A stretch of DNA of 64,000 nucleotides from Dolichospermum planctonicum (GCF_005402965.1 NZ_BJCF01000011.1:32265-96264); one strand, 5' to 3'. Counted from the first letter of the stretch, positions 45,651-55,069 are shown. Made by a program: numbers and translations. The notes: generated by a model from the letters alone, not told the origin.

Positions 45651-47003
45651 TTATACCTCATTTACCCAATTTGCTTGTTGCGGTACGGGAATGTAAATTC
45701 CGGCTGCGTCTAAAGTGATTTTTAGGCGACGACGATATTCTCGGGCTACAATCAATTGCTTGAGAGGTTGGGTTTTAATTAAGATTCTAATCATGATACC
45801 GCGATCGCTAAAATGTTCAACTCCCAAAACATCAGGCTTTTCCAGAATTTGATCTTGCCATTGGGGATCTTGACTCATCTCTAAACCCACGTCTTCAATT
45901 AATGTCAGAGCTTCATCTACATTATCCTGGTAAGAAATCGGGATTGTTAAATCAGCCTGTGACCAGCGACTGGAAAGATTAGCGACAATTTTGACTTCAC
46001 TGTTGGGAATGGTAATTAACCGTCCTTCTGAATCCCGAACTTGAGTCATTCGTAAATTCAACTTTTCGACTAAACCGCCTACGGTACCAACTTTTATCAT
46101 ATCACCAAGGGCGTATTGGTCTTCAAAAATAATCAAAAAGCCGTTAATTGCGTCTTTGATTAAGTTTTGAGAAGCGAGGGATAGGGCTACACCAACTAAA
46201 CCAGCACCGGCTAAAAGCGGAACAATGTCTATACCCAAAGATGTCAGTGCTAATAAGCTACCTGCTCCTACCCAGATTATGGTGGTGATACTTTTAGTCA
46301 CGCCGGAAAATGTAGATATTCTCAGTTCTAACCGTGCGGATGTTTCTGGGGTTAATAAAGCACCACCACTAACTATTGTTGAGGTAAAGTGATCTATTAA
46401 TGCATAGGTAAACCGTATAGCTACGTAAGTTCCCACAGCGACAATAGTTAATTTGATGGGAATTTGAGCAATAGCGAGAATCCCAATTTGTAAGGGTTTG
46501 GTGTAGGGAAATAGTCCTAAAATGATCAAAGTACCGCCGCCCCAAATCCCCGCTTGTGCTATTTGAAATAGTCTTTTTTTGACTTCTTGAAGATGCTGCT
46601 GTTGTTTTTGATTTAATAGTGTGGTTATTGGTTGCGTATCTGTGGAAATGGGCGGAATAGATTTATTTTCATTCTTGCTTAAACGTTTTTGCCAACGTCC
46701 CATACCCCAACTGATTGCTATTATTGCTAGTGTGCTGACGGCAGCAATTCCCCCTTGCTGCACTAAAAACCGAGTTTGTTGTTCTTGATTTGCTTCTTTT
46801 GGATTGTGTTGCAACCCATCACTATTTTTATTAACAAGTATTAATGGGTTTGCTCGTTTAGTATATTCTTTTTCATCTACCCTAGGAATGAAAATACTGG
46901 CAGTTGACACCAAAGGTAAAGGAGAAATCTGGGCTGTAGCTTTGTTGACAGAGCCAATGGTGATTGCCATTGTCCCGGCGATCGCTAAAAATCGAAGTAT
47001 CAT
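45651..47003 (-). CDS. MscS-family mechanosensitive ion channel
   Basis: A 450-residue channel. The ATG at 47003 is chosen because a strong AAGGAGGTG lies five bases before it. A signal-like segment (residues 1-25, ending ATAQ) is followed by a soluble linker and about four membrane helices. The MscS pore-lining helix region GAGLVGVALSLASQNLIKD and the beta domain IFEDQYALGDMIKVG are intact. It would release solutes on hypo-osmotic shock. It diverges from ahcY. Confidence 0.86.
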   Translation of the reverse strand: MILRFLAIAGTMAITIGSVNKATAQISPLPLVSTASIFIPRVDEKEYTKRANPLILVNKNSDGLQHNPKEANQEQQTRFLVQQGGIAAVSTLAIIAISWGMGRWQKRLSKNENKSIPPISTDTQPITTLLNQKQQQHLQEVKKRLFQIAQAGIWGGGTLIILGLFPYTKPLQIGILAIAQIPIKLTIVAVGTYVAIRFTYALIDHFTSTIVSGGALLTPETSARLELRISTFSGVTKSITTIIWVGAGSLLALTSLGIDIVPLLAGAGLVGVALSLASQNLIKDAINGFLIIFEDQYALGDMIKVGTVGGLVEKLNLRMTQVRDSEGRLITIPNSEVKIVANLSSRWSQADLTIPISYQDNVDEALTLIEDVGLEMSQDPQWQDQILEKPDVLGVEHFSDRGIMIRILIKTQPLKQLIVAREYRRRLKITLDAAGIYIPVPQQANWVNEV

Positions 47004-47240
47004 AAAAACACCTCCTTGTGTCAATGGGGAAATAGGAACTGGCTATAACCCATAATCCATAACCCATTACCAATCAGTTGCTACAATACCAGAGAATGAT
47101 TGAAAAGCCAAAAGTCAGATAGGGCGTTAACATTGCTCATACTAGAGGTGAAGCTAGTTTCCCAGACTTTCTCCCTCGCTGGTTACTAATTACCAGAAAA
47201 TATGGCTAGGAATAAGAAAACCTTGTACAGTACGTAAAGA

Positions 47241-47313
47241 CCTCAAAATAAAAATAAACCCAAAATAAAAATAAAATTTTGAGGCTATACTAACATAGTC
47301 CCTCTGGGGGACT
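47241..47313 (+). promoter_or_regulatory. Two hairpins in the ahcY leader
   Basis: CCTCAAAAT (47241-47249) pairs with ATTTTGAGG (47276-47284). A second stem AGTCCC/GGGACT (47297-47313) follows. Both lie 45-120 bases before the ahcY start. I see no match to known SAH riboswitch cores, so any regulatory role is speculative. Confidence 0.35.
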
Positions 47314-47346
47314 GTGTGGAATAATGACCGAATCATCATCTTTTAG

Positions 47347-48633
<1,287 letters not shown>

Positions 48634-48652
48634 GTCATTTAGTTGATTTTTT

Positions 48653-48684
48653 GGGGATAGGCGTTTTGCTTATCCCTTTTTTTT
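48653..48684 (+). terminator. Rho-independent terminator of ahcY
   Basis: GGGGATAGGC pairs with GCTTATCCC around GTTTT and is followed by eight T residues. It lies 20 bases past the ahcY stop. Almost the same sequence follows a xisI gene at 52957. Confidence 0.8.
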
Positions 48685-48761
48685 AATGAACCACAGAGAC
48701 GCAGAGAGGGCAGAGAGAAGATATAATGAGAATTGGTTTGTTTAGATTACAAATATTTTTT

Positions 48762-48932
48762 GTCTGAATCAGGATGCTCAGGATTAGAGGATTTACAGGA
48801 TTTTGTATGAATATTTATCTGGGAATATTTCGGATTTTAAAGATTAGTTTTTTCTACATCCTGTACATCCTTAAATCCTGGAAATCCTGATTCAGATAGT
48901 AGGGTGTGTTAGCAAAGCGTAACGCACCAAAA
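48762..48932. repeat. Dispersed repeats flanking a hairpin
   Basis: An inverted pair, TCTGAATCAGGATGCTCAGG and its partner ending CCTGATTCAGAT, is followed by GTAGGGTGTGTTAGC. The same sequences recur in the arrays at 58.3-59.4 kb and 63.2-64 kb. Confidence 0.6.
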
Positions 48933-48981
48933 AAGATTGATTGAATTAGGACAATTTCAAAAATGATTAGGTAATAAATTT

Positions 48982-51183
48982 ATGAAAGAAATTGAAATTC
49001 AGAAAATTATAGAAACTGCGATTCAAGAAAATAAATTTTTTGAACTTATAGAAGATGAAGATATAAATTCACTAGAATACCGTTATCAATCTTACTACGA
49101 TCCTGATTCTTTACCATCATTTTTGATTGATTATTTATCAACTAAAAAAGCAATAATTGCTGCTAGAAATGTACTAGAATTTTTGGAAAACAGTCGTATT
49201 ATAACAACTGATCCTAAAAACATTTCCCTCGATAAATCACAATGTTTAAAACCCGACTTAATACTTTTTAATGAGGAACAATGTAAATTAATAATTATTG
49301 AAATAAAAAGAAGTAAGCAAACAACGAGAGAAACAATTACAGAAATAATTGCCTATGAGTCAGAATTGAAAAATACATTACCATTTTTGTCAAATTATGA
49401 AATCAATTTTTGCATTATATCTACTGAATATCCTGCTCTTCTAGATCATTCCGTTTCAGGTTTAATCACTTGGGAATCGAAGCAAATTCTTTGCTTGAAA
49501 ATAGACTTCGATGAACAAGACTTAAAACTAAAAATACATATACCTTCTACATGGACTGCTACAGGGAACATAACTTTTCCCCGAAACGCTATATCGACTT
49601 TTCAAATTATTCTGTATCAGCAAAGTAATGAAGATATTTTACAAGATACAGAACTTGTTGTTTTAAATGCAGCCCGACTAATCGCTAGGGAAGGGGACAG
49701 AAATAATTCACATGGTTTTGTACTTGTTTGGCATGATTGCTGGGATGGATGCGAAAATGTTGGTGGTGCTGCTAAATTTCATCTGACTGTAGGTTTCATC
49801 AATCCCTATGTATTTCTTCCATTTGCACAAAATAAAGGAATAATTGATGCTTCTCAAAGTCCCATAGGTGAGTATTTAATTGAAAATTCAGAAAACCTTA
49901 CCTCTGCTTACTTATCCAGTGATAATATTTGGAAAACAGGTATTACATACTTGAAGCAGTATTATAGAGTTAATATAGAGGGCTTATCCTATTGGGATCT
50001 TGAAAGAGAAAAACCTTACGAAATTAATTCGGCATTACTAACAATGCGTCATCGTGCGTTACCGTTACATATCGAACTTTGGGGGACTTTAGGCGATTTT
50101 GTTAGAGAATTTATTTCTCATCCTGGAGTCAAACAAAATATTTTATCTGGAGTAGCTAACAGGATTATTAGTTGTGAAGATCCATTTATTGGAATACCTA
50201 TTTTAGATACTATTTCAGGTATTAATCAATTAGATAGTAGAGGCTTCACTTGTAAAATCCTATTTGATCTTGGTGTTTCTCTAGCTACACTATCAACACT
50301 CTATAACACAGCTATTCATAATCAAGATGGAAAGCTTAAAAATTTACCTGCTTCTATCACTTGGTATATGTTAGATGTTCAGGCAACTTTATTGGAAGTG
50401 TCAATAAGATATGGAAAATCAAAGAGTCTTACCATTCCTCCTCCAGTAATCAAGATTACAACAACAGAAAATTTTGAAGATGCTTTGTCCAGTATTCAAT
50501 CTTTTATAGATTGGATCTATAATGATTTCTTGAAGGAAGAAAATCAAATACATAATATTTGCTTTGAGTTAGGTTTACGATGTCATCCGCTATTAGATTC
50601 TTATTTTGATTGTGTGCTGTCTGATGAACTCAGGAACGATTTAGAAGAAAATGTTTGCAATACCTCAATTTATTTGCTTAAAAATATAGCATACGCTTGT
50701 TCATCTCCAGAACATTTATATTTACCAGATGAGGAAATTAGAGATATAATTAATGATTTAGCTAAAGATTATCTGGAAGATGATATTCATCAAACCAACT
50801 TAGAAGAAATATTTATTTTAATTGATAATGTTCCCAGAAATAAACACTTGGGACTTTATCATAATAAATTAATAAATTTGCTAGATAGGCTTATTCTTCC
50901 ACTGACTCATGATGATCAATTTTCTACTAATCTTTCTGACTATAAAAATATAGATTGGATATGGATACGTGAAAGAATGCTTCATTTGAGAGAGAAACAA
51001 AATCTATTTCCTGCTGTTAGAGTTGATATTAGTGGATTTGTTCATATAGTAGATTGTAGTAAAGAAGAGTATAGTTCTTTTTTTAAAGATAGAATAGATT
51101 TCAAGAATAATTTTTTACTTATAGCTTCATACAGTGGTGTTGAGAATGTTTTGATTAAAGAATGGAAAGAATTAGGCTTATGA
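48982..51183 (+). CDS. Large protein with N-terminal PD-(D/E)xK nuclease-like motif
   Basis: A 733-residue soluble protein that I do not recognise as a whole. Near the N-terminus, LKPDLILF (Asp92) and LIIIEIKRSK (Glu107, Lys109) have the strand order and D-X14-E-X-K pattern of restriction-endonuclease-fold nucleases. The remaining 600 residues look alpha-rich with no clear domain, membrane segment or repeat. It is the first gene of the accessory island, downstream of dispersed repeats and followed by hicA remnants. A host-defence or DNA-processing role is possible. Confidence 0.6.
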   Translation: MKEIEIQKIIETAIQENKFFELIEDEDINSLEYRYQSYYDPDSLPSFLIDYLSTKKAIIAARNVLEFLENSRIITTDPKNISLDKSQCLKPDLILFNEEQCKLIIIEIKRSKQTTRETITEIIAYESELKNTLPFLSNYEINFCIISTEYPALLDHSVSGLITWESKQILCLKIDFDEQDLKLKIHIPSTWTATGNITFPRNAISTFQIILYQQSNEDILQDTELVVLNAARLIAREGDRNNSHGFVLVWHDCWDGCENVGGAAKFHLTVGFINPYVFLPFAQNKGIIDASQSPIGEYLIENSENLTSAYLSSDNIWKTGITYLKQYYRVNIEGLSYWDLEREKPYEINSALLTMRHRALPLHIELWGTLGDFVREFISHPGVKQNILSGVANRIISCEDPFIGIPILDTISGINQLDSRGFTCKILFDLGVSLATLSTLYNTAIHNQDGKLKNLPASITWYMLDVQATLLEVSIRYGKSKSLTIPPPVIKITTTENFEDALSSIQSFIDWIYNDFLKEENQIHNICFELGLRCHPLLDSYFDCVLSDELRNDLEENVCNTSIYLLKNIAYACSSPEHLYLPDEEIRDIINDLAKDYLEDDIHQTNLEEIFILIDNVPRNKHLGLYHNKLINLLDRLILPLTHDDQFSTNLSDYKNIDWIWIRERMLHLREKQNLFPAVRVDISGFVHIVDCSKEEYSSFFKDRIDFKNNFLLIASYSGVENVLIKEWKELGL

Positions 51184-51198
51184 TACAGAACTGAGTAT

Positions 51199-51278
51199 GT
51201 AGGTTGGGTTGAGGAACGAAACCCAACATCATTATAATCTTATTGCGTTGGGTTGCGATGCAGCTTAACCCAACCTAC
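51199..51278. repeat. GTAGGTTGGGTT inverted-repeat element
   Basis: Ends GTAGGTTGGGTTGAGG and CTTAACCCAACCTAC form terminal inverted repeats of an 80-bp noncoding element. It lies right after the 733-residue gene, and its right end is duplicated near 53968. Confidence 0.65.
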
Positions 51279-51347
51279 GAATTATTACTAAGTAAAGAAT
51301 AATGAGATAGGATAAAATTTAAGGTAAAATAATGATAAAATAAAGTA

Positions 51348-51602
51348 ATATCAAAAAAGCGTAAATTACTAGAGAAAGTTCTTTCTGGCTCTAGAAATAT
51401 TCAATTCGATGATTTAGTGACATTAGTTGAGGCCTTTGGTTTTTCCCTATCACGTATCAACGGTAGTCATCACATTTTTACACATCCAACTATCCCATAA
51501 CTTATTAACTTACAAAATCGCAATGGTAAAGCTATTCCTTATCAAATTCGGCAATTTTTGATTTTGATTGAAAAATATTCCTTAACTATGGAGAATGAAT
51601 AA
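51348..51602 (+). pseudogene. hicA: HicA-type toxin, inactivated
   Basis: An 85-codon HicA-like reading frame whose start is ATA instead of ATG and which is interrupted by TAA after FTHPTIP. The RNase fold and the catalytic His region GSHHIF are otherwise recognisable, and the frame resumes (LINLQNRNGKAIPYQIRQF) to the normal end. An intact ATG with the same flanks is found at 54055. It overlaps the following antitoxin start by one base (TAATG). Confidence 0.82.
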
Positions 51603-51796
51603 TGAAACACTATCACATTAATATTTTCTACAGTCAAGAAGATGAAGGTTATATTGCTGATATTCCTGATTTAAAATATTGTTCAGGATTTGGTTTAACT
51701 GAAGAAGAAGCACTACAAGAAGTTCTCAAAGCTAAAACTGCTTGGTTAGAAGCTGCGGAAATAGAAGGTAAACCCATTCCACCAAGCAAGATATAA
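51602..51796 (+). CDS. hicB: HicB-type antitoxin
   Basis: A 64-residue protein starting MKHYHINIFYSQEDEGYIAD, with the partial RNase H-like fold of HicB (HicB_lk). There is no DNA-binding tail, and this short form is common in cyanobacteria. Its upstream partner toxin is disrupted, so the antitoxin has lost its cognate target. xisI follows 40 bases later. Confidence 0.8.
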   Translation: MKHYHINIFYSQEDEGYIADIPDLKYCSGFGLTEEEALQEVLKAKTAWLEAAEIEGKPIPPSKI

Positions 51797-51836
51797 ACCT
51801 GTAATTTATCAAATAGCTTCATAACTTTATAGTCTT

Positions 51837-52169
51837 ATGGAAACATTAAATTATCGAGAAATAGTTAAAAATTTCATTCAAAAGTATGCACAGGAAGAAT
51901 GTGTAGAAGATTCAGAAAATATCGAACTTGTTTTTGATACCGAAAGGGATGTTTATTTATTATTGGTTACAGGATGGAAAGATGAAAAAAGAATTTATTG
52001 GTTTCCCATTCATATTAGTATTAAAGATGGAAAAATTTGGATTGAAAGAGATTTTACGGAAGAAGGAATTCCTCATCAATTAGTTGAGTTAGGTGTGCCG
52101 AAATCAGATATTGTTTTAGGTTTTAGATCACCTTATGTGAGACAGTTTACTGGTTTTGCATCAGTTTAG
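51837..52169 (+). CDS. xisI: XisI-family protein, copy 1
   Basis: A 110-residue protein of the XisI family, named for a factor controlling fdxN-element excision in Anabaena. It begins METLNYREIVKNFIQKYA and ends RQFTGFASV. Here it precedes xisH, not a nif operon. In other genomes the family occurs widely as paired xisH-xisI genes of unclear role. Its last 97 bases, with the following bases, are identical to those of xisI copy 2. Confidence 0.85.
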   Translation: METLNYREIVKNFIQKYAQEECVEDSENIELVFDTERDVYLLLVTGWKDEKRIYWFPIHISIKDGKIWIERDFTEEGIPHQLVELGVPKSDIVLGFRSPYVRQFTGFASV

Positions 52170-52189
52170 ATTTTTTATTCATTGTTTTT

Positions 52190-52606
52190 ATGTCAGCAAA
52201 AGATTTTTTTCATAATGCAGTTAGGTTAGCTTTAGAAAAAGATGGTTGGTTAATTACTGACGATCCTTTAAGATTTATAGTAGATACTATAGAATTTCGT
52301 CTTGATTTAGGAGCGGAAAGACTTCTAGCAGCAGAAAAAGAAGGAGAAAAAATAGCAGTTGAAATAAAATCTTTTTTGGGAAAATCAGCGATTAGTGAAT
52401 TTCATACAGCTTTAGGACAAACACTTAATTACCGTTATATTTTAGGAAGAGAAGCACCTGATCGTATTTTATATTTAGCAATTAGTTATGAAATCTATAC
52501 AGCTTTTTTTCTGATACCTGTGATTCAAGAAATAATTGCTGAATATAAATTAAAATTATTGATATTTGAAACTAGGAAGGAGGAGATTGTTTTATGGAAG
52601 GAATAA
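52190..52606 (+). CDS. xisH: XisH-family protein, copy 1
   Basis: A 138-residue protein of the XisH family. The core RLDLGAERLLAAEKEGEKI followed by VEIKSF carries a D...ExK pattern of a PD-(D/E)xK nuclease-like fold, so a DNA-acting role is plausible. Its 3' end overlaps the next xisI start by 13 bases, the same overlap seen for the pairs at 53596 and 57129. Its stop region GKE is normal. Confidence 0.86.
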   Translation: MSAKDFFHNAVRLALEKDGWLITDDPLRFIVDTIEFRLDLGAERLLAAEKEGEKIAVEIKSFLGKSAISEFHTALGQTLNYRYILGREAPDRILYLAISYEIYTAFFLIPVIQEIIAEYKLKLLIFETRKEEIVLWKE

Positions 52607-52923
52607 ATTACCCTGAATTAGTACAAACAGTATTAGCAAGACATACAGAAAGTCATTTAGCTAAAGGAACGGAAATACAATTAATATTTGATGATCAAAA
52701 AAAACACTATTTAGTAATTCATCTAGGTTGGGAAGGTGAAAAACGGACTTATGGTTCGGTTATTCATGTTGATATTAAGGATGGAAAAATCTGGATACAG
52801 TGTGATTTTACAGAGGAAGGAGTAGCTAATGAGTTGGTAGAGTTAGGTGTGCCGAAATCAGATATTGTTTTAGGTTTTAGATCACCTTATGTGAGACAGT
52901 TTACTGGTTTTGCATCAGTTTAG
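52594..52923 (+). CDS. xisI: XisI-family protein, copy 2
   Basis: A 109-residue XisI protein that shares its 3' 97 bases with copy 1 while the N-terminal half differs (LVQTVLARHTESHLAKG). It is translationally coupled to xisH by a 13-base overlap. A terminator lies 33 bases past the stop. Confidence 0.86.
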   Translation: MEGINYPELVQTVLARHTESHLAKGTEIQLIFDDQKKHYLVIHLGWEGEKRTYGSVIHVDIKDGKIWIQCDFTEEGVANELVELGVPKSDIVLGFRSPYVRQFTGFASV

Positions 52924-52956
52924 ATTTTTTATTCAATTTTTATAACTTGATTTTTT

Positions 52957-52986
52957 GGGGATAGGCTTTTTGCTTATCCCCTTTTT
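52957..52986 (+). terminator. Rho-independent terminator after xisI copy 2
   Basis: GGGGATAGGC pairs with GCTTATCCCC around TTTTT and is followed by a T-run. It is almost identical to the ahcY terminator at 48653. Confidence 0.8.
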
Positions 52987-53015
52987 AATATTTAAACACC
53001 CGGCGAATATAATTC

Positions 53016-53110
53016 GCGTCTACACAGACAAAACCCGCCTTCGCGGGTTCAAAAATCTTGCTTTTAGTCCACGCAGGTGGACTTTGTTTGTATAGCCGCG
53101 TTCGCGTAGC
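53016..53110. repeat. Hairpin repeats with CCCGCCTTCGCGGG and GTCCACGCAGGTGGAC cores
   Basis: Two adjacent inverted repeats, ACCCGCCTTCGCGGGTT (about 53034) and AGTCCACGCAGGTGGACTT (about 53067), then a GTTCGCGTAGCGTGC motif. These are common dispersed repeats in Nostocales genomes and lie between the xisHI sets. Confidence 0.6.
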
Positions 53111-53195
53111 GTGCTGGAAGCATCTTTCTAATCGCCAGGGCTGTTTGTAAATACCCAAATTAATATACTATATATTGTAGTATAAATTTATCCCT

Positions 53196-53608
53196 ATGCC
53201 AGCCAAAGACATTTACCATAATACCGTTAGAAATGCCCTAGAAAAAGATAATTGGCAAATCACCAAAGATCCGTTCTCAAATGGGGTATAAGAGATTTAT
53301 ATATAGACTTAGGTGCAGAAAAACTCATAGCAGCCGAAAAAACTGGACAGAAAATAGCAGTCGAAATTAAAAGCTTTATAGGTGCTTCTCCAGTTACCGA
53401 CCTAGAAAACGCTTTAGGGCAATATATCTTATATTACGACATTCTCACACGCTTAGAACCTGAACGCCGCTTATATCTCGCTATTCGTCAAGAAACCTAC
53501 TCAGAACTATTTCAAGAACCAGTTGGTAAAATATTATTAGAAAATCAACGCCTTTGTTTACTTGTCTTCGACTCCAAACAAGAGATTATACTGCAATGGA
53601 TACCTTAG
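53196..53608 (+). pseudogene. xisH: XisH-family gene with frameshift
   Basis: MPAKDIYHNTVRNALEKDNW begins a good xisH frame, but it reaches TAA at 53289-53291 after KDPFSNGV. The expected continuation WGIRDLYIDLGAEKLIAAEK is open in another frame, so one base has been lost near 53270-53280 in a short A/T/C stretch. The rest, including VEIKSF, is intact to 53608 and overlaps the next xisI by 13 bases. Confidence 0.8.
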
Positions 53609-53931
53609 ATAAATATCGCCAAATCATTCAAAAAATCTTAACCGAATATTCCCAACTTCCCTACGCTTACGGTGAACTAGAAAGACAACTAATCATAGAC
53701 CAAACCGCCAATCATTACCTACTACTAACATTAGGCTGGGAAAATAATCAACGAGTGCATGGTTGCTTAGTTCATATTGACATAATCAACGATAAAATCT
53801 GGATTCAAAGAGACGGAACAGAATACGGTATAGCCAACGAACTTGTTAACGCTGGTATTCCTAAAAATCAAATAGTTTTAGCCTTCCAACCAGCCGATAT
53901 CAGACAATATACAGAATTTGCAATTACTTAG
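53596..53931 (+). CDS. xisI: XisI-family protein, copy 3
   Basis: A 111-residue XisI protein from the ATG at 53596 (MDTLDKYRQIIQKIL). A longer frame to 53554 is not needed. It is the most divergent of the four full copies and ends RQYTEFAIT. It is coupled to the frameshifted xisH by the same 13-base overlap as the other pairs. Confidence 0.83.
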   Translation: MDTLDKYRQIIQKILTEYSQLPYAYGELERQLIIDQTANHYLLLTLGWENNQRVHGCLVHIDIINDKIWIQRDGTEYGIANELVNAGIPKNQIVLAFQPADIRQYTEFAIT

Positions 53932-53937
53932 TTTAAA

Positions 53938-54054
53938 ACTTTAGTTGAAGCCTTTGGTTTTTCGTTGCAGCTTAACCCAACCTAAGAATTATCACTAGAT
54001 AAAGAATAATGAAAGTAGGATAGAATTTAAGGTAAAAAATGATAAAATAAAGTA
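53938..54054 (+). repeat. Duplicated hicA and upstream segment
   Basis: A fragment TTTAGTTGAAGCCTTTGG matches part of the hicA pseudogene near 51419. It is followed by about 90 bases nearly identical to the sequence upstream of that hicA (51263-51347). The segment ends at an intact ATG at 54055 that matches the mutated ATA at 51348. Confidence 0.7.
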
Positions 54055-54336
54055 ATGTCGAAAAATCGCAAATTACTAGAGAAAGGAAAATTAAAAATGG
54101 AAAGTTTAAGACTGCGATCGCGCATTGGTAAAGATGGACTATTAAAAATTCATTTACCACAGGCTAAAGAAGGAACTGAATTTGATATTATTGTTATTTA
54201 TGAAATAGCTGTACCAAAAGAAGAAACAGCAACAGAACAAACCATGAAATTGAGTGATTTTTATGGTTGTATCCAAGATGAAACATTTATTAGACATCCA
54301 CAATTAGAACAACCTGAAAGAGAAGCATTCTCATGA
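54055..54336 (+). CDS. Hybrid ORF: HicA start joined to small antitoxin-like protein
   Basis: A 93-residue frame whose first 10 codons (MSKNRKLLEK) are the start of hicA and whose remainder from the ATG at 54097 (MESLRLRSRIGKDGLLKIHL) matches a small beta-rich antitoxin-like family common in cyanobacteria upstream of PIN-domain toxins. The likely native start is 54097. The hicA leader was acquired by rearrangement. The next gene, expected to be a toxin, is deleted. Confidence 0.65.
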   Translation: MSKNRKLLEKGKLKMESLRLRSRIGKDGLLKIHLPQAKEGTEFDIIVIYEIAVPKEETATEQTMKLSDFYGCIQDETFIRHPQLEQPEREAFS

Positions 54337-54373
54337 TTTACTTATACAATTACAAGACTGGGAAGTAACATAA
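54333..54373 (+). pseudogene. Deletion remnant of a PIN-domain (VapC-like) toxin
   Basis: ATGATTTACTTA overlaps the antitoxin stop (ATGA) and looks like the MIYL start of a VapC-like toxin. It is followed at once by bases encoding QLQDWEVT and a stop, a typical C-terminal end of such toxins. The start and end are in different frames and the middle is missing, so an internal deletion is inferred. Confidence 0.5.
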
Positions 54374-54398
54374 TTAAACATCATCACTTTAATTTTAT

Positions 54399-54518
54399 AT
54401 GTCCGCGAAAGATTTTTTTCACAATGCAGTTAGGTTAGCTTTAGAAAAAGATGGTTGGTTAATTACTGATGATCCTTTATTGTTTCTTTGTTGCAAACTT
54501 ACTTTTATGTCAAGTTGA
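54399..54518 (+). pseudogene. xisH: Truncated xisH
   Basis: The first 27 codons (MSAKDFFHNAVRLALEKDGW then LITDDPL) are nearly identical to xisH copy 1, then unrelated sequence leads to a TGA at 54518. The nuclease-like core is absent. Confidence 0.8.
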
Positions 54519-54562
54519 AAATTTTTTTCATGTTGATTTTCCATTTAGCTGTTATTTATGTC

Positions 54563-54652
54563 GGAAATAGCAGGTAAACCCATTCCCGAAGCAAGATATA
54601 AACCTGTAATTTATCAAATAGCTTCATAACTTTATAGTTTACTGGTTTTGCA
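54563..54652 (+). repeat. Mosaic scar: hicB tail joined to xisI tail
   Basis: From about 54563 to 54637 the sequence repeats the hicB 3' end and spacer (51761-51835). It then switches to TTTACTGGTTTTGCA, the 3' end of xisI. The xisI body between them is missing. Confidence 0.65.
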
Positions 54653-54706
54653 GAGGGTTAAATTTTTTGTATTCTTCCTTTGCGTCTTTGCATGAGAAAA
54701 AACTCT

Positions 54707-55069
54707 TCAACCCAAAGTTAAAATATCCTCTGGAAAATCCACCACCAAACGCAAAAATTTCAACCATTCAGAACCTAATAAAACTTCTGTAATATTATCC
54801 CCCACATGAACAGGAATTTCATATTCCTTACCATCCCATATTACCTTACCTAAATAGATATTAAACCTTGATTCACCTTGTGCTGTTTGCATAGGTTCAT
54901 TACCAAGAAAAACCCAATCCAGTCCATCCAAATCTTGAGTATTAATTGCCATAAATTTGGTAAATCCTGTATTTAACATCGCATCCACAGGTAGATTTAA
55001 CCCATCAGCAGTAATCAAATCAAGCTCAAAAAATAGCTGCCCTTCACTACCAAAATTTCCCTGAATCAT
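54707..55069 (-). CDS. Retropepsin-like protein with mutated active site
   Basis: A 120-residue protein of the clan AA aspartic protease type (AF_0612-like). The expected DTGFTGF active-site motif reads NTGFTKF: the catalytic Asp is Asn. The rest of the fold (VLLGSEWLKFLRLVVDF flap/dimer region) is intact. It overlaps the upstream gene by four bases (ATGA). A second copy at 57526-57901 keeps the Asp but is frameshifted. A protease or a proteolytically dead binding protein are both possible. Confidence 0.7.
   Translation of the reverse strand: MIQGNFGSEGQLFFELDLITADGLNLPVDAMLNTGFTKFMAINTQDLDGLDWVFLGNEPMQTAQGESRFNIYLGKVIWDGKEYEIPVHVGDNITEVLLGSEWLKFLRLVVDFPEDILTLG

Noticed and set aside
47003..47024. 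Earlier start for the MscS gene
   Set aside because: It would begin with TTG inside the strong Shine-Dalgarno sequence of the ATG at 47003.
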